From: Hymenobacter lucidus
GTDB taxonomy: Bacteria; Bacteroidota; Bacteroidia; Cytophagales; Hymenobacteraceae
Direction: 5' to 3'
NCBI RefSeq assembly: GCF_020447265.1
Contig: NZ_JAJADR010000005.1
Location: 1 to 64,000, forward strand
DNA: 64,000 nucleotides
Shown here: positions 45,849 through 55,800 of the stretch, in pieces
Layout: each line of letters starts with the position of its first letter
Position numbering within the stretch: the stretch's first letter is position 1
Translations under genes and position numbers: made by a program
The notes under the pieces: model-generated
What the model was told of the DNA's origin: nothing
Databases searched by the model: none
Seen by the model: the letters and a program-made list of their open reading frames with translations, nothing else

Positions 45849-45952
45849 GGCCATCGGGGCCTTCCCTGCCATGTCAATCAACCCGGGCCGACAACCAACG
45901 GCTTGTTTTCCAGGAATTAGGCTGCCCCCTTGGCAGCCATTAGCTATCCACA

Positions 45953-48900
45953 ATGATTGCAGAAACCTTTATTCGGCGCCCCGTCACGGCCATCGTCACC
46001 TCCCTGGTGATAGTGCTGGTGGGGGTGCTGGCCATCCTGAACCTGCCCGTGGGGCAGTATCCGGAAATTACGCCGCCCACGGTGTCGGTGAGTGGCACTT
46101 ACACTGGCGCCGACGCCCAGACCGTGGAGCAGACCGTGGCCACGCCCGTGGAAGTGCAGGTGAACGGCACCCCGGGCATGACTTACCTGCAAAGCAACAG
46201 CACCAGCAACGGGCAGATGAGCATGACGGTGAACTTCGAAGTGGGTACCGACATCAATATTGCCGCCCTCGACGTGCAGAACCGCGTGGGCATTGCCCAG
46301 CCCACGCTGCCGCAGGAAGTGCAGCGCCTGGGCCTGGTGGTGCGCAAGCGGAACCCCAGCATTCTGATGCTGGTAGCGCTGTATGCGCCCAAAGGCAGCC
46401 ACAACACCACGTTTCTCGACAACTATGCCAACGTGTTTATCAAGGACGCGCTGCTGCGCACCAAGGGCGTGGGCGACATCGTGAGCCGGGCCGACGACTT
46501 CTCGATGCGCGTGTGGCTCAACCCCGACAAGCTCAGCCAGCTCGGCGTAACGGCCCAGGAGGTAACGGCCGCCATTCAGGAGCAGAATGCCCAGATTGCG
46601 GCCGGCTCCATTGGCGCGCCGCCTGCCCAGACCGGACAGACGTTTGAGTACATCGTGTTTGTGAAAGGCCGCCTGACGACCACCGAGGAGTTCGGCAACA
46701 TCATCATCAAAACCCGGCCCGACGACGGCTCGGTGGTGTACCTCAAAGACGTGGCTCGCGTGGAGCTGGGCAAATTCAACTACGCCTCCAACTCCTTCGT
46801 GGACGGCAAGCGGGCCGCCTACCTGCTCGTGTACCAGGCGCCCGGGGCTAACGCCCTGGAGACGTTTGAGAACGTGAACAACACGATGGCCCAGCTCAAA
46901 AAGCAGTTTCCCGTGGACCTCGACTACGTGGTGCCCTTCGAGGCCGCCACGGTGGTGAAAGTATCCATCGAGGAAGTGCTGCACACGCTGGTAGAGGCCC
47001 TGCTGCTGGTAATCGTGGTGGTGTACCTGTTTTTGCAAAGCTGGCGCTCTACGCTTATTCCAGTGCTGGCCATTCCGGTATCCATTGTGGGTACCTTCCT
47101 GTTCTTTATTCCGCTGGGCTTCACCATCAACACGCTCACCATGTTCGGCTTCGTGCTGGCCATCGGTATCGTGGTCGATGATGCCATTGTGGTGGTGGAA
47201 GCCGTGGAGCACAACATGAACGAGCGGGGCCTCTCGCCGCTGGAAGCCACACTGGCAGCTATGCGCGAGATTTCCGCGCCCGTTATTGCCATTGCCCTCA
47301 TTCTGGCGGCCGTGTTTGTGCCCGTGGGCTTTATTCCCGGCATCACGGGCCGGCTTTACCAGCAGTTTGCCATTACCATTGCCATTTCGGTCTTGATTTC
47401 GGCCTTTGTGGCCCTCTCGCTCACCCCGGCGCTGTGCGTGCTGCTGCTCAAGCCCCACAAGCGCGACGAGAATTCGACCGGCATCGACAAGTTCTTCTAC
47501 AAGTTCAACACCTGGTTTGACAAGGTAACCGGCAAGTACGGCAACGGCGTGCAGCGCGGCATCAAGCACTCCCGCTTCGTGGTCGTGATTTTGCTCTGCA
47601 TCGTGGCCGGCACGGGGCTGCTGTTCAAGAACAAGGCTTCGGGCTTTATCCCCACTGAAGACGAAGGCCGCCTCATCGTAACCTTCAACCTGCCCGAAGC
47701 CTCGTCGACGGAGCGCACCGTAAGCACGCTCCACGAAATTATGAAGGAGCTGGGTCAGGTGAAGGGCATTCGGCACTACGCCGGCCTGGGTGGCCTGAAC
47801 GCGGTAAACTTCTCGTCCAAGTCGAACAGCGGTACCGTATTCTGCCAGCTGCAGCCCTGGGAGGAGCGCAAAAGCAAGGAAGAGCAGCTCCAGGGCCTCA
47901 TTGCCACCGTAACCCAGCGCCTGAGTCGCCTGAAGGAAGCCAACATCGTGGTCATTTCGCCGCCCGCCATTCCGGGTCTGGGCAACACCGGCGGCTTCTC
48001 GTTTGTGCTCCAGGAGCGCGAGGCCGGCGGCGACATCCGCAACTTCGACGCCCAGCTCCAGAGCTTCCTGGGGGCACTGCGCAAGCGACCCGAAATTGCG
48101 GCACCCTTCTCGTTTTTCACCGCCAACACGCCCGGCTATCAGCTCACCATCGACCGGGAGAAAGCCAAGAAGCTCGGCGTGTCCATCTCCGACATCGGTA
48201 CGGCGCTGCGCACCTATCTGGGCTCGGCCTACGTGAACGACTTCACCGTGTACGGCCGCAACTTCCGCGTTGTGACCCAGGCCGACAGCATGTACCGCGG
48301 CGACATTAGCAACCTGGGCCAGTACTACGTGCGCAACTCCTCGGGCGGCATGGTGCCACTCAGCACGCTCACCAGTTACAAGCGCACCGAGTCGGCCCCG
48401 CTCATTTCGCACTACAACCTGTTCCGCTCGGCCGAAATCAACGGCAATGCCGCCCCCGGCTACTCCTCCGGCGACGCCATCAATGCCCTGAAGGAAACCG
48501 CCGCCCAGAGCTTGCCCCAGGGCTACGGCTACGAATTCTCGGGCCTGAGCCGCGAGGAGCAGCTGGCCGGCGGCCAGACGGTGTACATCTTCGCCTTGTC
48601 CATCGTGTTCGTGTTCCTGTTTCTGGCCGCGCTGTATGAGAGCTGGTCGGTGCCTTTTTCGGTGCTGCTCTCGGTGCCGGTGGGCGCGTTCGGGGCTATT
48701 CTGGCCCTCACGTTTCTGCCCAAGCTTACCAACAACGTCTACGCCCAGATCGGCTTGATTACGCTCATCGGTTTGTCGGCCAAAAACGCCATTCTGATCA
48801 TCGAATTCGCCAAGGAGCGGGTTGATAAAGGCATGCCGCTGGTAGACGCTACCCTGGAAGCCGTGCGCCTGCGCCTGCGGCCCATCGTAATGACCTCGCT

Positions 48901-49165
48901 GGCCTTTATTCTGGGCGTATTGCCGCTGGTATTTGCCTCCGGCGCCGGCGCCCAGAGCCGGCAAACCATCGGCTGGACGGTGCTGGGCGGCATGCTCTCG
49001 GCCACGCTGCTGGCTATCTTCATCGTGCCGGTGCTTTATGTGCTCATCACCCGCTTTGCCTACGGCAAGGAAAAGCTGGCTGAGCTGGAAGCCAACTACC
49101 AGCCCGACGAGGAGCACGGTGGCCCCGCCGGCGAAGGTGAGCTTCCGGCTCCCAGCCCAGCGTAA
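45953..49165 (+). CDS. Hydrophobe/amphiphile efflux RND pump (HAE1 family)
   Basis: 1070 residues, the usual AcrB length. First helix after IAETFIRRPVTAIVTSLVIVLVGVLAI, two large periplasmic loops, twelve membrane helices, and the charged proton-relay pair in GIVVDDAIVVVEAVE. The RND signature GSAKNAILIIEFAK-like segment (GLSAKNAILIIEFAKERV) lies near 943. Exports hydrophobic compounds with the two preceding gene products. Its non-coding strand is also open for 1057 codons, which is a chance effect. Confidence 0.95.
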   Translation: MIAETFIRRPVTAIVTSLVIVLVGVLAILNLPVGQYPEITPPTVSVSGTYTGADAQTVEQTVATPVEVQVNGTPGMTYLQSNSTSNGQMSMTVNFEVGTDINIAALDVQNRVGIAQPTLPQEVQRLGLVVRKRNPSILMLVALYAPKGSHNTTFLDNYANVFIKDALLRTKGVGDIVSRADDFSMRVWLNPDKLSQLGVTAQEVTAAIQEQNAQIAAGSIGAPPAQTGQTFEYIVFVKGRLTTTEEFGNIIIKTRPDDGSVVYLKDVARVELGKFNYASNSFVDGKRAAYLLVYQAPGANALETFENVNNTMAQLKKQFPVDLDYVVPFEAATVVKVSIEEVLHTLVEALLLVIVVVYLFLQSWRSTLIPVLAIPVSIVGTFLFFIPLGFTINTLTMFGFVLAIGIVVDDAIVVVEAVEHNMNERGLSPLEATLAAMREISAPVIAIALILAAVFVPVGFIPGITGRLYQQFAITIAISVLISAFVALSLTPALCVLLLKPHKRDENSTGIDKFFYKFNTWFDKVTGKYGNGVQRGIKHSRFVVVILLCIVAGTGLLFKNKASGFIPTEDEGRLIVTFNLPEASSTERTVSTLHEIMKELGQVKGIRHYAGLGGLNAVNFSSKSNSGTVFCQLQPWEERKSKEEQLQGLIATVTQRLSRLKEANIVVISPPAIPGLGNTGGFSFVLQEREAGGDIRNFDAQLQSFLGALRKRPEIAAPFSFFTANTPGYQLTIDREKAKKLGVSISDIGTALRTYLGSAYVNDFTVYGRNFRVVTQADSMYRGDISNLGQYYVRNSSGGMVPLSTLTSYKRTESAPLISHYNLFRSAEINGNAAPGYSSGDAINALKETAAQSLPQGYGYEFSGLSREEQLAGGQTVYIFALSIVFVFLFLAALYESWSVPFSVLLSVPVGAFGAILALTFLPKLTNNVYAQIGLITLIGLSAKNAILIIEFAKERVDKGMPLVDATLEAVRLRLRPIVMTSLAFILGVLPLVFASGAGAQSRQTIGWTVLGGMLSATLLAIFIVPVLYVLITRFAYGKEKLAELEANYQPDEEHGGPAGEGELPAPSPA

Positions 49166-49176
49166 TTAAGGAACGT

Positions 49177-49269
49177 CATGTCGAGCAGCGCGAGACATCT
49201 CGCGTGCATTGGTAGTCATCAATAGCATTGCAACGTCAGTACGCGAGATGTCTCGCGCTGCTCGACATG
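49177..49269. repeat. 29-bp perfect inverted repeat
   Basis: Arms 49177-49205 (beginning CATGTCGAGCAGCGCGAGAC) and 49241-49269 are exact reverse complements around 35 bases. It lies 12 bp after the RND stop. The sequence type is common between genes in this phylum as far as I know, and may act as a message-end hairpin. Confidence 0.8.
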
Positions 49270-49303
49270 ATGGTCTTTCCTCTTCCCTGAATAGTACTTC
49301 CTG

Positions 49304-49906
49304 ATGCCCGACACTCCCAAAACTGCCTTACCCACTCCCACCCAGTTCGACGCCCTCATCCGCGCCCGGCGCAGCATCCAGCCCATCCAGTTTGAGCCCG
49401 GCCGCGTGGTGCCCGACGAAATAGTGCAGCAGCTGCTGGAAAACGCCAACTGGGCCCCCACCCACAAGCGTACCGAACCCTGGCGCTTCGTGGTCTTTAG
49501 GGGCGCGGGCCTGGGCAAGCTGGCCGAGTTTCAATCCAACCTCTACCGGCAGCAGGCCGGGGAGTTTGTGGACGAGAAGAAGGCCCAGAAGTTGGCTACC
49601 AATCCGCTGCTGGCTTCCCACGTCATTGCCATCGGCATGAAGCGCCACCACGTGCTGCCCGAAATCGAGGAAGTAGAAGCCGTGGCCTGCGCCGTGCAAA
49701 ACCTGCACCTCTCGGCCGTAGCCCACGGCCTGGGCGGCTACTGGGGCTCGGGCGGCATTACCTACCTGGAAGAAGCCAAGCCCTTCTTCGGCCTGGGCCC
49801 GGAGGATAAGCTGCTCGGCTTTTTCTACCTGGGCTACGTGCAGCAGCAGCCCGGCCGCAACCTGCGCAAGCCTATCGAGGAGAAAGTAACCTGGGTGATG
49901 GAGTAA
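49304..49906 (+). CDS. Nitroreductase-family FMN enzyme
   Basis: 200 residues. The FMN phosphate site RARRSI (about 19-24) opens the fold, followed by LLENANWAPTHKRTEPWRFVVF and the GLGGYWGSGGITYL segment near 146 with the conserved Gly cluster, and LLGFFYLGYVQ. It matches the YdjA-like subgroup. It reduces nitro or quinone compounds with NAD(P)H; the natural substrate is unknown. A terminator follows. Confidence 0.9.
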   Translation: MPDTPKTALPTPTQFDALIRARRSIQPIQFEPGRVVPDEIVQQLLENANWAPTHKRTEPWRFVVFRGAGLGKLAEFQSNLYRQQAGEFVDEKKAQKLATNPLLASHVIAIGMKRHHVLPEIEEVEAVACAVQNLHLSAVAHGLGGYWGSGGITYLEEAKPFFGLGPEDKLLGFFYLGYVQQQPGRNLRKPIEEKVTWVME

Positions 49907-49922
49907 GTCCCGGCAATACAAT

Positions 49923-49956
49923 AAAAAAAAAGCCCGCTGCGTGCAGCGGGCTTTTT
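49923..49956. terminator. Bidirectional terminator
   Basis: Stem AGCCCGCTGC / GCAGCGGGCT (49931-49952) with an A-run on one side and TTTTT on the other. Serves the nitroreductase gene and the minus-strand remnant. Confidence 0.9.
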
Positions 49957-49977
49957 CGTGCGGTCAGTGGCCGGTGT

Positions 49978-50148
49978 TTACTGCACCATAAGGCGGGCCG
50001 TGTGCTGGCCGGCACGCACCAGATACAGCCCGGCGCGCATTTCCTGCCAATCCAGCTGTTTGGTACCGGCCGCTGGGCCACAAACCGGGTAAGCACAATC
50101 GGCACAGTCGGGGCCGGGCCTGTTGCACCGCCGCGCATTTCTGCTCAT
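49978..50148 (-). pseudogene. Remnant of a type IX secretion sorting domain
   Basis: A 56-codon minus-strand frame ends AAGTKQLDWQEM-RAGLYLVRAGQH-TARLMVQ. That tail has the pattern of a type A carboxy-terminal sorting domain (a G-Y/L-Y-x-V-R strand followed by a short strand with a basic residue and V-x-Q at the end). The upstream part lacks a signal peptide and any cargo domain, so it looks like the surviving end of a deleted secreted protein. Confidence 0.55.
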
Positions 50149-50261
50149 CTTTCAAGCACTTACCGCTATCCTATCCGCCTGGCCCGGGCCCCCTTATACA
50201 CCGCGCTTACCCCCGCTCCGGTCACTCGTCTTATTCTCTTATTTCTTCCTTTTTCCCCGTT

Positions 50262-50900
50262 ATGTACGACGAACGGTACGACAACCATTTCCGGCGCCTC
50301 ACTGCCTCGCGCGACACGCTGGCCGCCTTTGCCGACTTTACCCTCGACCAGTACCGCCAGGGCCTAAGCGGACGCACCACCGGTGGCGGGCAGCGCCAGA
50401 GCGGCACCCAAACCGAGGACCAGGCCTTCGAGAGCCTCAAAAAACTGGTGCAGGCCACCGACCGGAAGCTGCTGCAGCCCCGCTTCTACGACCACCCCGC
50501 CGAGAAGGCCCTGTTTTACCCCGATAAGCTGGGCGGCCTTACCCAGGCACCCAAGACCAAGCGCCTCACCCGCTTCACGGCCTACGTGCAGCAGCTCGAA
50601 GACCACCCCGACGCGGGCCTGCAAGCCGCCGGAGCCCAGGTGAAAGCCCTGCTCGTGGCCTATACCGCCGCCACGGCCATCAAAAACCAGGGGAGCAAGG
50701 CCGTGAAGGACACCGTTTCGGCCCTCGGCTCCGATGCGCTGGCCCTGGCCGATGCGCTGTGGGACGTACACTGCGCCGCCCTCTACGTGCACCGCCGGGA
50801 CCCCGCCAAAGCCCCCACGTACTTTGCCTACAATCTGTTGCCCAACCCTAACCCGGCCCGGCAACGGGCCAAAAGGGCCGCCGCTGTTGTTGCCGGATAG
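50262..50900 (+). CDS. Hypothetical helical protein
   Basis: 212 residues, mostly helical and rich in Ala, Leu, Lys and Gln, no signal peptide or membrane helix. The amino-terminal half holds FESLKKLVQATDRKLLQPRFYDHPAEKALFYPDKLGG, the carboxy half ALGSDALALADALWDVHCAALYV. I do not recognise a family. The stop codon TAG lies at the start of the 42-bp repeat array, whose first unit shares the GATAG context, so the array may have grown from the end of this gene. Confidence 0.7.
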   Translation: MYDERYDNHFRRLTASRDTLAAFADFTLDQYRQGLSGRTTGGGQRQSGTQTEDQAFESLKKLVQATDRKLLQPRFYDHPAEKALFYPDKLGGLTQAPKTKRLTRFTAYVQQLEDHPDAGLQAAGAQVKALLVAYTAATAIKNQGSKAVKDTVSALGSDALALADALWDVHCAALYVHRRDPAKAPTYFAYNLLPNPNPARQRAKRAAAVVAG

Positions 50901-50911
50901 CAACGAGCCTA

Positions 50912-51094
50912 TTGCCACCAGTGGCAATTACCTACGAGCCTCATCGGACAGCCTTGCCACCGGTGGCAAAAGCCTGCGAGGCTCGTTTGATAGAGTTGCC
51001 ACCGGTGGCAATGGCCTGCAAGGCTCCTTGGATAGCCTTGCCACCAGTGGCAATGGCTTGCGAGGGTCATAGCAGAGCTTTGCCACCAGTGGCA
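50912..51094. repeat. Tandem 42-bp repeat with palindromic 16-bp core, five copies
   Basis: The core TTGCCACC(A/G)GTGGCAA occurs at 50912, 50954, 50996, 51038 and 51079 (the last with one change), at intervals of 42, 42, 42 and 41 bp. The 25-26-bp spacers are similar to each other (CCTGCGAGGCTC... GATAG), so this is a tandem repeat, not a CRISPR array. Each core can form a short hairpin or a dimeric protein site. The last interval of 41 bp breaks any continuous reading frame. Confidence 0.85.
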
Positions 51095-51198
51095 GTAAGC
51101 AACTACAATACTACGGTCCACTGCGCGGTGTGTTGAATGCCCAATTGTGCGGGTGGCGCGCACGTCTTACGAAGTGGAACTTTGCGAGACTCTACTAT

Positions 51199-51231
51199 AA
51201 AGCCCCGCTGGCATCAGGCCGGCGGGGCTTT
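51199..51231 (+). terminator. Terminator hairpin
   Basis: AAGCCCCGC pairs with GCGGGGCTT around GGCATCAGGCCG, A-rich before and TTTG after. It follows the repeat array and precedes the SWIM gene. Confidence 0.75.
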
Positions 51232-51413
51232 GTTGCGCATTGGCGAAGTATGTTCTTACGGGCGGTTACCTTACCCGGCTTTCCGGCTAAGCCGGTTGCC
51301 TTTACTAATACAAATAGCAGAATCGATAGCCATTCAACCCAACTTTTTGCTAAAAAAGTTAGTATATATCAACAAAAGATGCGTACTTAGAACCCGAATC
51401 CAACGCCTTTGCC

Positions 51414-52754
51414 ATGTCTGACTTTGCGTATGCCTATGCCCGCCCCTCCGCCCTGGAAGCCCGTCCGGAGGGTAACGCCCTGCTGCTGTCCGCGTTTGCG
51501 GAAGAGCAAACCACTACCGACTCGTCCTGCTTTTTCTGGGGCCGCCTGCGCGACTCGTGGCTGGCAGCCCGGGGGCTAAGCACCTTAGCAAAGGTGGTGG
51601 CCTCGCGCTTCGTGCCCCAGAGTGCCGCCCTGCGCGACCCGATCGTGACGGCCGGGGCCGGGCAGCTGCGCTTCGAGGCCTTCTCGTCGTGCAACGGCGT
51701 GTATGCCCGCCTCGATTTGAACTCGGAGGCCCTCGACGGCGAGTTTCTGAGCAGCGGCACCACCAACGTGGACTTCAACGAGCCGATGGTGAATGCCCTG
51801 GCCCGCATTGCCCGCACCGAGCCGGTTATCCTGTCGGTGGGCGAAAAGGAAGTGACGCTGGAGCGGGCCGCCGGCAAGGTGACGGAGCGCAAAGTGGCCC
51901 TGCCCGAACGCTGGATCAAGGGGCTGACCAGCGTGCAGGCCTACCTGGCCCTGATGGAGGAAAAGCTGCGCCTCACCCGCGTGCAGGCCGTGCAATTGGT
52001 GCAGAGCTTGCCGGCCGGTACCGCCAAAGCCGACTATTTCCTGGTGCTGCGCGGCCCGCGGCCCAGCTTTGCGCCGGTGGGCAGCCCGGGCGCGGTGCGG
52101 GTGGGCGGCGTGCACCGGCTACGGCTGCTGGAAGGCCTGCTGCCACTGTGCGAGGCCGTGCGCGTGTTTGCCACGCCCGACGGGCAGGCCTCGGCTTTCG
52201 TGCTGGAGCTGGGCGGCGGGCAGCGGTTTCTGCTGGCGCTGTCGGCCGATGTATGGCGGGGCTTTTCGGGGGAAGGCAACCAGCTCGACACGCTGATGGA
52301 AGAGCTGCCGGCCGAGTGGGTAGCCGGGGCCAACCGGCTGTTTCAGGGCAACGAGGTGTTTAACCCCAGCCTGTTTGCTCTCGAAAACAGCCTAGCCCCC
52401 GATACCGTGGACCGGCTCTGCGCCAGCCTCTCGGCCATGGGCCTGCTGGGTTTCGATTTGGCCGACAACCAGCACTTCTACCGCCGCCTACCCTTCAAAT
52501 TGGGCCGCATCCTGAGTTTGAACCCGCGTCTGAAGAACGCCCGGGCCCTGCTTGAAGCCGCCGACGACGTGCAGCTGGTGGGCGTGGGCGCGGCCGGGTG
52601 CACCGAGGCCCGGGTGCGAGGCACCGGCGTGTGGCACACCGTGCTAGTGGGCGGCCCCGAGAAGCCGCGCTGCACCTGCCCGTGGTTTAGCGGACACCAG
52701 GGTCAGCGCGGGCCCTGCAAGCACATCCTGGCCGCCCAGATGCGCTTTGCTTAG
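51414..52754 (+). CDS. SWIM zinc-finger protein
   Basis: 446 residues with no signal peptide. The SWIM motif is at the carboxy end (CTCPWFSGHQG...CKHILAAQ: C-x-C, then about a dozen residues, C-x-H, around 420-440) and should bind zinc and possibly DNA or protein. The rest is mixed alpha/beta with no recognised domain. It stands 70 bp before a very large DUF6493-like gene on the same strand, a pairing I have seen named in other bacteria (Streptomyces), and may be one system. Confidence 0.88.
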   Translation: MSDFAYAYARPSALEARPEGNALLLSAFAEEQTTTDSSCFFWGRLRDSWLAARGLSTLAKVVASRFVPQSAALRDPIVTAGAGQLRFEAFSSCNGVYARLDLNSEALDGEFLSSGTTNVDFNEPMVNALARIARTEPVILSVGEKEVTLERAAGKVTERKVALPERWIKGLTSVQAYLALMEEKLRLTRVQAVQLVQSLPAGTAKADYFLVLRGPRPSFAPVGSPGAVRVGGVHRLRLLEGLLPLCEAVRVFATPDGQASAFVLELGGGQRFLLALSADVWRGFSGEGNQLDTLMEELPAEWVAGANRLFQGNEVFNPSLFALENSLAPDTVDRLCASLSAMGLLGFDLADNQHFYRRLPFKLGRILSLNPRLKNARALLEAADDVQLVGVGAAGCTEARVRGTGVWHTVLVGGPEKPRCTCPWFSGHQGQRGPCKHILAAQMRFA

Positions 52755-52824
52755 CCCCGGCCGGGCTGCCTTGCGGCTCTATTTCTATTGCTTACTTAGT
52801 TGATTGGTACCTGACTTACTGCTT

Positions 52825-55800
52825 ATGTCCGCCGTTGAAACCTTCGAGCGTATCATCCGCCACCAAAGCTCTAAAGAGCTGGTTCCCTTCCTGCTGGAGT
52901 TGCCCAAAGCCGACGTGATACCCGTGCGCCACCACACCGTGAAGCTCAAAAAGGAGCTGGAGGCCGTGGTGCAGCTCAAGGCCAACACCTGGGGCAGCCG
53001 CATTACCCAGCCGCAGAGCATGATGCTGTTTTTGAGCGGCCTGCGCACCTTTTCCCGCAAGGAAGCCTTGAACAATAACTTCATGGGCTGGTGGGCCGAC
53101 CTGACCAAGGAGCCATACTTCTGGCAGATCCTGGAGCATACCCGCCCCGACTGGACCCTCGACTGGCTGCAACGGTGGTCGAGCGGCAACCAGTGGTATC
53201 GGCCCAGCTACCGGCTGCTGCGCCAGCTCGAAGACCGGCAGCTGATTCCCTACGACGCCAAGCTGTTCAGCGCCTCGGTGCCCGGCGTGCTGTCTGATAT
53301 CTGCCAGCCGCTGTGTGAGGTAGAGCCCGTGCCGGCCCAGGCGGGCAAGGTAGTAGCCCGGGAGCTGAGCCTCGACCCGGTACTGCTCACCCGGGACTTT
53401 CCGCTGGTCTTCGACTTCGATTCGAGCATCGACTTCCAAAATGGCAGCGTGCAGCTCACGATGGACAAGAAGCGGTGGAAATCGAAGGAGCCCCTTAACT
53501 GGCAGACTTGGGAAAAGATGCACCCGCGCCAGCTCATTACCTGGCTCGACATCATCGGGGACTTGGCTGAGACGGGCCACCTCGACCGGGCCGACCTGCT
53601 CACGCGCAGCCTGCTGGCCTTGCGCCGCGACTTCCGCCGCCCGCTGCTGACGTGGTTTAAGAACGTGTTTCTGACCCTGAAGCCCACGGCGGCCGAGCGG
53701 CTGGCGCGGCAGAGCGAGCTGGTGGAGCTGCTGGCTCACCCGCTGCCACTGGTCGTCAACTTCGCCCTCGACCAACTCAAAGACCTCTGGGCCCACTCCG
53801 ACTTCACGCCCGCGCCCCTGCTGCTCTACGCCGAGGGCCTGATGACGCGCCAGGACCTCAAAACCGCCTTACGAGCCCTACTCGGCGCCTTCGACAAGCT
53901 CCTGAAGCGCGAACCGACCCTGGCCCCGACCCTGGCCCGGCTGGCATCGTCGGGCCTGGCCAACGCCGATGCCGGCGTGCAGGAGCGAGCTGCCAAGCTG
54001 CTGGCCGGCATCCTGGGCGCGAAGAAGCCCGTGCTGACCAGTGACGAAGCTACCGAAGTGACAGACACCATCGGCCTCTATGCCGACCTGTTAACGGCCG
54101 CCGCCCGCACCACGCTCACGCCCTTCCTGGCCGTGGCCCCGGCCGCCGAGTTCGGAGAAGGAGGCACGGCTTCGGCTTATGCGCCGCTGAATGGGTTTGC
54201 GCCCGATATTTCTCGGGCTACGGCCATCGAGCCGGTGCAGGACTGGCACGAGCTGCTATTTCTGACCGGGCAAGTGGTGCAGCACTACGAGCCGGCCGCC
54301 GTGGAGCGGTGGCTGGATGGGCTGCTGCGCCTGCACGGACAGTTTCCGGCGGGCTACGCCCAACAGTTGCGCCCCTACGTGCAGCAGGCTTTGCCCTGGG
54401 AGCTAAAAGGCAAAACCGAGGCCGAAGTTACCGACATCCTGTTCCGTTACAGCTTCGACAACAGCCGCAACGGTCAGCAACAAATGCTGCTGGCGCTGCT
54501 GATGAGCTGGGTGCTGGGCTTTGCGCAAGCCAAGTTGCCGGAGGTGGTGCTGGTGAGCAAGCACTACAACAGCCCCGACCCGCTGCTGCACTTGGAAAAG
54601 CAGCGCCTGACGGTGGTGGAAGCCCGGCTCCGGGAGGCTGCTTCACCCCTACCGCTGCTGAGCACGCCTAGCCATGCCCCGCACTGGGTGGCCCCCTCGG
54701 TACTGCTAGGCAAGCTGCTGACCTACGAAGCCGCCGGCCACACCCCCGACCCCGCCGACCTGGCTCTGGCCCTGGCCCGTACGGCCTGGCAGGCCGAAAA
54801 CGACGCGGCTACGGCCCGCCAGCTACTGCCCCAGGTTCAGCACCCGGAGCTGAGCAAGCTCCTGAGCTGGTTGCTGGCCCCCGCCGACGCCGTGCTGCCT
54901 TTAACTGTGCCGGCCGTGGCGGGTAAGTCACTGGTACAAGTGGTGGCCAAAACCATTACTCGGCTTAGCCCCTTCCGGCAGCCCGCCGCCGTTGGGCCGC
55001 TCACCGAGGCCTGGCCCTGGCTCTGGGCGGTGGCCGCCCGCACCCGCCAGCCTAACGGAACTGTCGCCGAGTTGCGCGTCCTGGCCGATTATCCGGGCCT
55101 GGCCGAGCCGTGGAGCCCCGGGTGGCAGTTTGAGCAGAAGTCGAACACCTACGAGCAAAGCTGGAACAAGGAAAAGCCGGTGGTGACCTACACCTGGCAG
55201 GAGCTGTGCGTGGTGCCCGAACACCCGGGCCAGACGCCGCCCTCCCCACTGCTGCTGTACTCCCTGCACGCCCGCCTGCCCCAGAACAAACGGTCGTATC
55301 TGTGGTCGTTGCTACCCGATCTGTCGTTTCTGCTCACGCTGCTGCCCAACAACCCTGCTCCCCTGCACTGGCACCTGGTGCGCAGCGCCTTCAATACCGA
55401 CAACAGTGGCTCCGAAAGCCGCGACGCCATGCAGAAGTTTCTGCACCCGCTATTGGCTCCCGGGCCCCGGTTCGACGAGAGTACCACGTTGCTGTTTGCC
55501 CTGGGCCTGGTTCACTACGCGCCCATGTGCCGGGCGCTGGCCCTGGAAGTGCTGCTGTCGTCCATCGATACTGCTCGGTTGGAACCCGCGGCCCTGGGCG
55601 ACGCGCTGGGCCAACTGCTGGCCGCCGAGTATGCGCCTGTGCAGCGCCTCACCGATGTTCTGGCTCAGGCCCGCGCCATTAGTCCCACTACCGATGATGC
55701 CTTGCGCCAGCTGCTCGATGCGCTACTGCCCGGGCTGCCCGCCGTGCCGCTGCGCAACACCCGCAAGCTCATTGAGGCCTACGCCGATTTGCAAGGCCGC

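Noticed and set aside
45944-49117. 1057-codon open frame on the minus strand opposite the RND pump
   Set aside because: The pump frame shows all family motifs. The antisense product is rich in His/Gly/Val, as is usual for shadows of GC-rich genes.
50912-51094. Possible CRISPR array
   Set aside because: The units between palindromes are only 25-26 bp and resemble each other, there are five copies only, and no cas gene is nearby.
50734-51136. Repeat-containing frames read through the 42-bp array (14-residue repeats in three frames)
   Set aside because: All three frames give repeats simply because 42 is a multiple of three; the 41-bp last interval and lack of a start with context argue against a protein.
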